Source: Bog-159 sp035602155 (GTDB taxonomy: Bacteria > Acidobacteriota > Terriglobia > Bryobacterales > Bryobacteraceae). From it: 6,399 bases of DNA. The DNA is taken from the NCBI GenBank assembly GCA_035602155.1, contig DATNMW010000169.1, forward strand, positions 1 through 6,399. Reading direction: 5' to 3'. Both the position numbers and the translations under genes were made by a program. Below are positions 5,619 to 6,399 of the stretch, one piece after another. Within the stretch, counting starts at the first letter, position 1. Every line of letters starts with the position of its first letter. The notes below the pieces were generated by a model, which saw nothing but the letters and a program-made list of their open reading frames with translations, was not told the DNA's origin and searched no databases.

Positions 5619-5963
5619 TTAAGATTCGCCCAATCTGCGCTGCAGGGCCGGCTCTTCATACAAAACCACGAACAAATGAAACAGGAGCGCCACCGCCAGC
5701 GCATACCATAAGGTCGAGCAGATTGGAACCATAGCGCCTGACCCAGGATGGTGAGCAGCACGCCCACGTAACATCGGGTTACGGACGAGGCGGTAAAGGC
5801 CTCGGGCCACCAACACCTGCGGCGGGTCCAAGGGTAGCGGCGTACCACGGCCGAACGTGGCAAAATCCCACGCACACCACAGATACACGGCGACGCCAAG
5901 GGCCACCGGCCTCAGCGTCTTGACGATGTTCCGGACCACGCGGGAACAGCTTACCACACGCAT
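5619..5963 (-). pseudogene. Remnant of an isoprenylcysteine carboxyl methyltransferase-like membrane protein
   Basis: The frame from an ATG at 5963 shows the family's conserved core: a membrane segment (GVAVYLWCAWDFATF), GRGTPLPLDPPQ, LVARGLYRLVRNPM, and after a gap LWYALAVALLFHLFVVLYEE with PALQRRLGE. These belong to the small ICMT/PEMT-like integral membrane methyltransferases, which use SAM. Between VRNPM and LWYAL the frame reads nonsense, while the adjacent frame gives the expected YVGVLLTILGQALWFQSAR. A +1 base near 5770-5771 and a -1 base near 5710-5716 therefore cancel each other. The usual N-terminal membrane segments (roughly 60-70 residues) are missing, and the C-terminus stops at GES, about 20 residues short of the usual tail, exactly at the right end of the inverted-repeat element. 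No Shine-Dalgarno precedes the ATG. It is most likely a decayed gene; two assembly indels could explain the frameshifts but not the truncations. Confidence 0.78.
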
Positions 5964-5979
5964 GGATCCGGCGAGATAA

Positions 5980-6000
5980 GGAACACGGACGGAACACGGA
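5980..6000 (+). repeat. Tandem 10-nt repeat GGAACACGGA x2
   Basis: GGAACACGGA occurs at 5980-5989 and again at 5991-6000, separated by one C, in the short gap between the pseudogene and the lipoprotein gene. The second copy carries a GGAAC followed 17 nt later by CGTA (6013-6016), which resembles an ECF-sigma promoter layout, though the match is loose. Confidence 0.5.
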
Positions 6001-6037
6001 TCTGCGCATTCGCGTATGCTTACGGAGTGGAGGGCAT

Positions 6038-6399
6038 GTGAACCGAGCCAAGTTTCAAGCCAGCTTTCAAGCCAGCGCGTGGCTGACCGGAGCAGTGACG
6101 CTGGCGCTACTGACGAGCGCTTGCTACGTTAGCAGCGACGGTTCGGGGAGCGTCGAGCGCGACTCCCGGACGGTCGATTTGAAGGGCGCTAAATCCGTCC
6201 AGGTGCAGGTGGAGATGGGTGCGGGCGAACTGGTCATGCGCGGCGGCGCCGCGCAGCTAATGGACGCCGATTTCCGTTATCGCGCCCGCGATGGCAAGCC
6301 GGAGGTGCAATACGATGTAAGCGGTTCACGCGGCATCCTCAACGTCCGGCAACCCAGTCACCACACCATTGGGAACAACGACAAGAATCAATGGGAGCT
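6038..6399 (+). CDS. Lipoprotein with Toast_rack-type N-terminal domain, 3' end outside window (partial)
   Basis: A GTG at 6038 opens a frame that runs off the right edge (120 codons plus 2 nt). GGAGGG at 6029-6034 lies 3 nt upstream; a second GGAG at 6024-6027 has a 10-nt spacing. The overlapping ATG at 6036 is followed directly by TGA and is unusable. Residues 1-28 are a lipoprotein signal sequence (hydrophobic AVTLALLTSA before Cys29, the likely lipidated residue). From about residue 40 the pattern RDSRTVDLKGAKSVQVQVEM, GAGELVMRGGAAQLMDADF and KPEVQYDVSGSRGILNVRQ matches the beta-helical 'toast rack' domain found in envelope-stress proteins of the LiaF/DUF4097 type. The protein probably sits on a membrane facing the periplasm. 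The role is unknown; adhesion- or envelope-stress-related functions are typical inferences. The signal sequence contains an in-frame 12-nt tandem duplication (FQAS twice). Confidence 0.8.
   Translation, partial: MNRAKFQASFQASAWLTGAVTLALLTSACYVSSDGSGSVERDSRTVDLKGAKSVQVQVEMGAGELVMRGGAAQLMDADFRYRARDGKPEVQYDVSGSRGILNVRQPSHHTIGNNDKNQWE
6053..6076 (+). repeat. Perfect 12-nt tandem duplication in the lipoprotein signal sequence
   Basis: TTTCAAGCCAGC occurs twice back to back (6053-6064, 6065-6076), adding FQAS in frame to the n-region. The identity of the copies suggests a recent slippage event. Confidence 0.85.

Larger units (their letters stand above)
5508..5619. repeat. Nested inverted-repeat element, 112 bp (REPIN- or MITE-like)
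   Basis: The outer arms are perfect 19-bp inverted repeats: AGCAGCCCGTGGCAGAAGT at 5508-5526 and its complement at 5601-5619. Inside lies a second, degenerate inverted pair of about 26 nt (5537-5562 and 5575-5600, 19 of 26 positions matching) sharing a CTGACG...CG.GGCTC..GTA core, around a 12-nt centre. A 10-nt stretch (5527-5536) is present only on the left. The whole element fills the gap between two convergent genes. It codes for nothing and has no U-run beside either arm, so a classic intrinsic terminator is unlikely, although as RNA it would fold strongly in both directions. No clear target duplication is visible; TCTAG is repeated in tandem at 5500-5509 at the left border. An inverted pair of short degenerate units is the layout of REPIN-type elements, and long terminal arms are the layout of miniature transposons. 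Confidence 0.75.

Noticed and set aside
5508..5619. Bidirectional intrinsic terminator
   Set aside because: The hairpin lies between convergent genes, which is suggestive, but no U-run follows either arm and the stem is far longer and more complex than a normal terminator. Kept as a repeat element.
6016..6040. ATG at 6016 or 6036 as the start of the lipoprotein gene
   Set aside because: The ATG at 6016 is in a different frame, and the ATG at 6036 is followed at once by TGA. The GTG at 6038 with GGAGGG upstream opens the frame with the lipobox.
5779..6051. A 90-codon minus-strand frame upstream of and over the methyltransferase remnant
   Set aside because: It shows no family similarity; the conserved ICMT-like core is in another frame.

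Overview
The window is GC-rich and densely coded. Its gene set points to a diderm (LPS-making) bacterium: a lipid A/Kdo enzyme, Sec-secreted proteins and a Toast_rack-type lipoprotein. The style of the hypothetical proteins and of the dispersed-looking repeats resembles Acidobacteriota (Solibacter/Bryobacterales-like). That placement is an impression from sequence style and was not tested by a search.

Layout from left to right. (1) 1-260, minus: 5' part of a small secreted, proline-rich protein that runs off the left edge. The edge is a run of ten G that may be a contig-end artefact. (2) 462-2825, minus: one uninterrupted reading frame holding two complete lipid A enzymes, an N-terminal Kdo transferase (WaaA/KdtA) and a C-terminal tetraacyldisaccharide 4'-kinase (LpxK). 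These catalyse consecutive steps of Kdo-lipid A synthesis. (3) 2809-3423, plus: a secreted protein of unknown function whose 5' end overlaps the 5' end of the fusion gene head to head, so each gene's ribosome-binding site lies inside the other's coding region. (4) 3480-3629, minus: a 49-residue protein with three CxxC pairs (zinc-ribbon type), just downstream of (5) 3678-4838, minus: a DAO/sarcosine-oxidase-like FAD oxidoreductase. (6) 4969-5319 and 5313-5504, plus: a stand-alone STAS (anti-anti-sigma-like) protein and a 63-residue membrane protein that overlap by 7 nt. (7) 5508-5619: a nested inverted-repeat element with perfect 19-bp outer arms around a degenerate 26-nt inverted pair. (8) 5619-5963, minus: a decayed isoprenylcysteine-methyltransferase-like gene, truncated at both ends and carrying two compensating frameshifts; its reading frame stops exactly at the edge of the repeat. 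(9) 6038-6399, plus: 5' part of a lipoprotein with an N-terminal Toast_rack-like domain.

Envelope functions recur: lipid A synthesis, two secreted proteins, a small membrane protein and a lipoprotein. The genes do not form one pathway. The most notable items are the WaaA-LpxK fusion with its overlapping divergent partner, the tiny zinc-ribbon gene next to the oxidoreductase, and the nested palindromic element that abuts a pseudogene. I see no RNA genes, CRISPR array, intact insertion sequence or phage genes.
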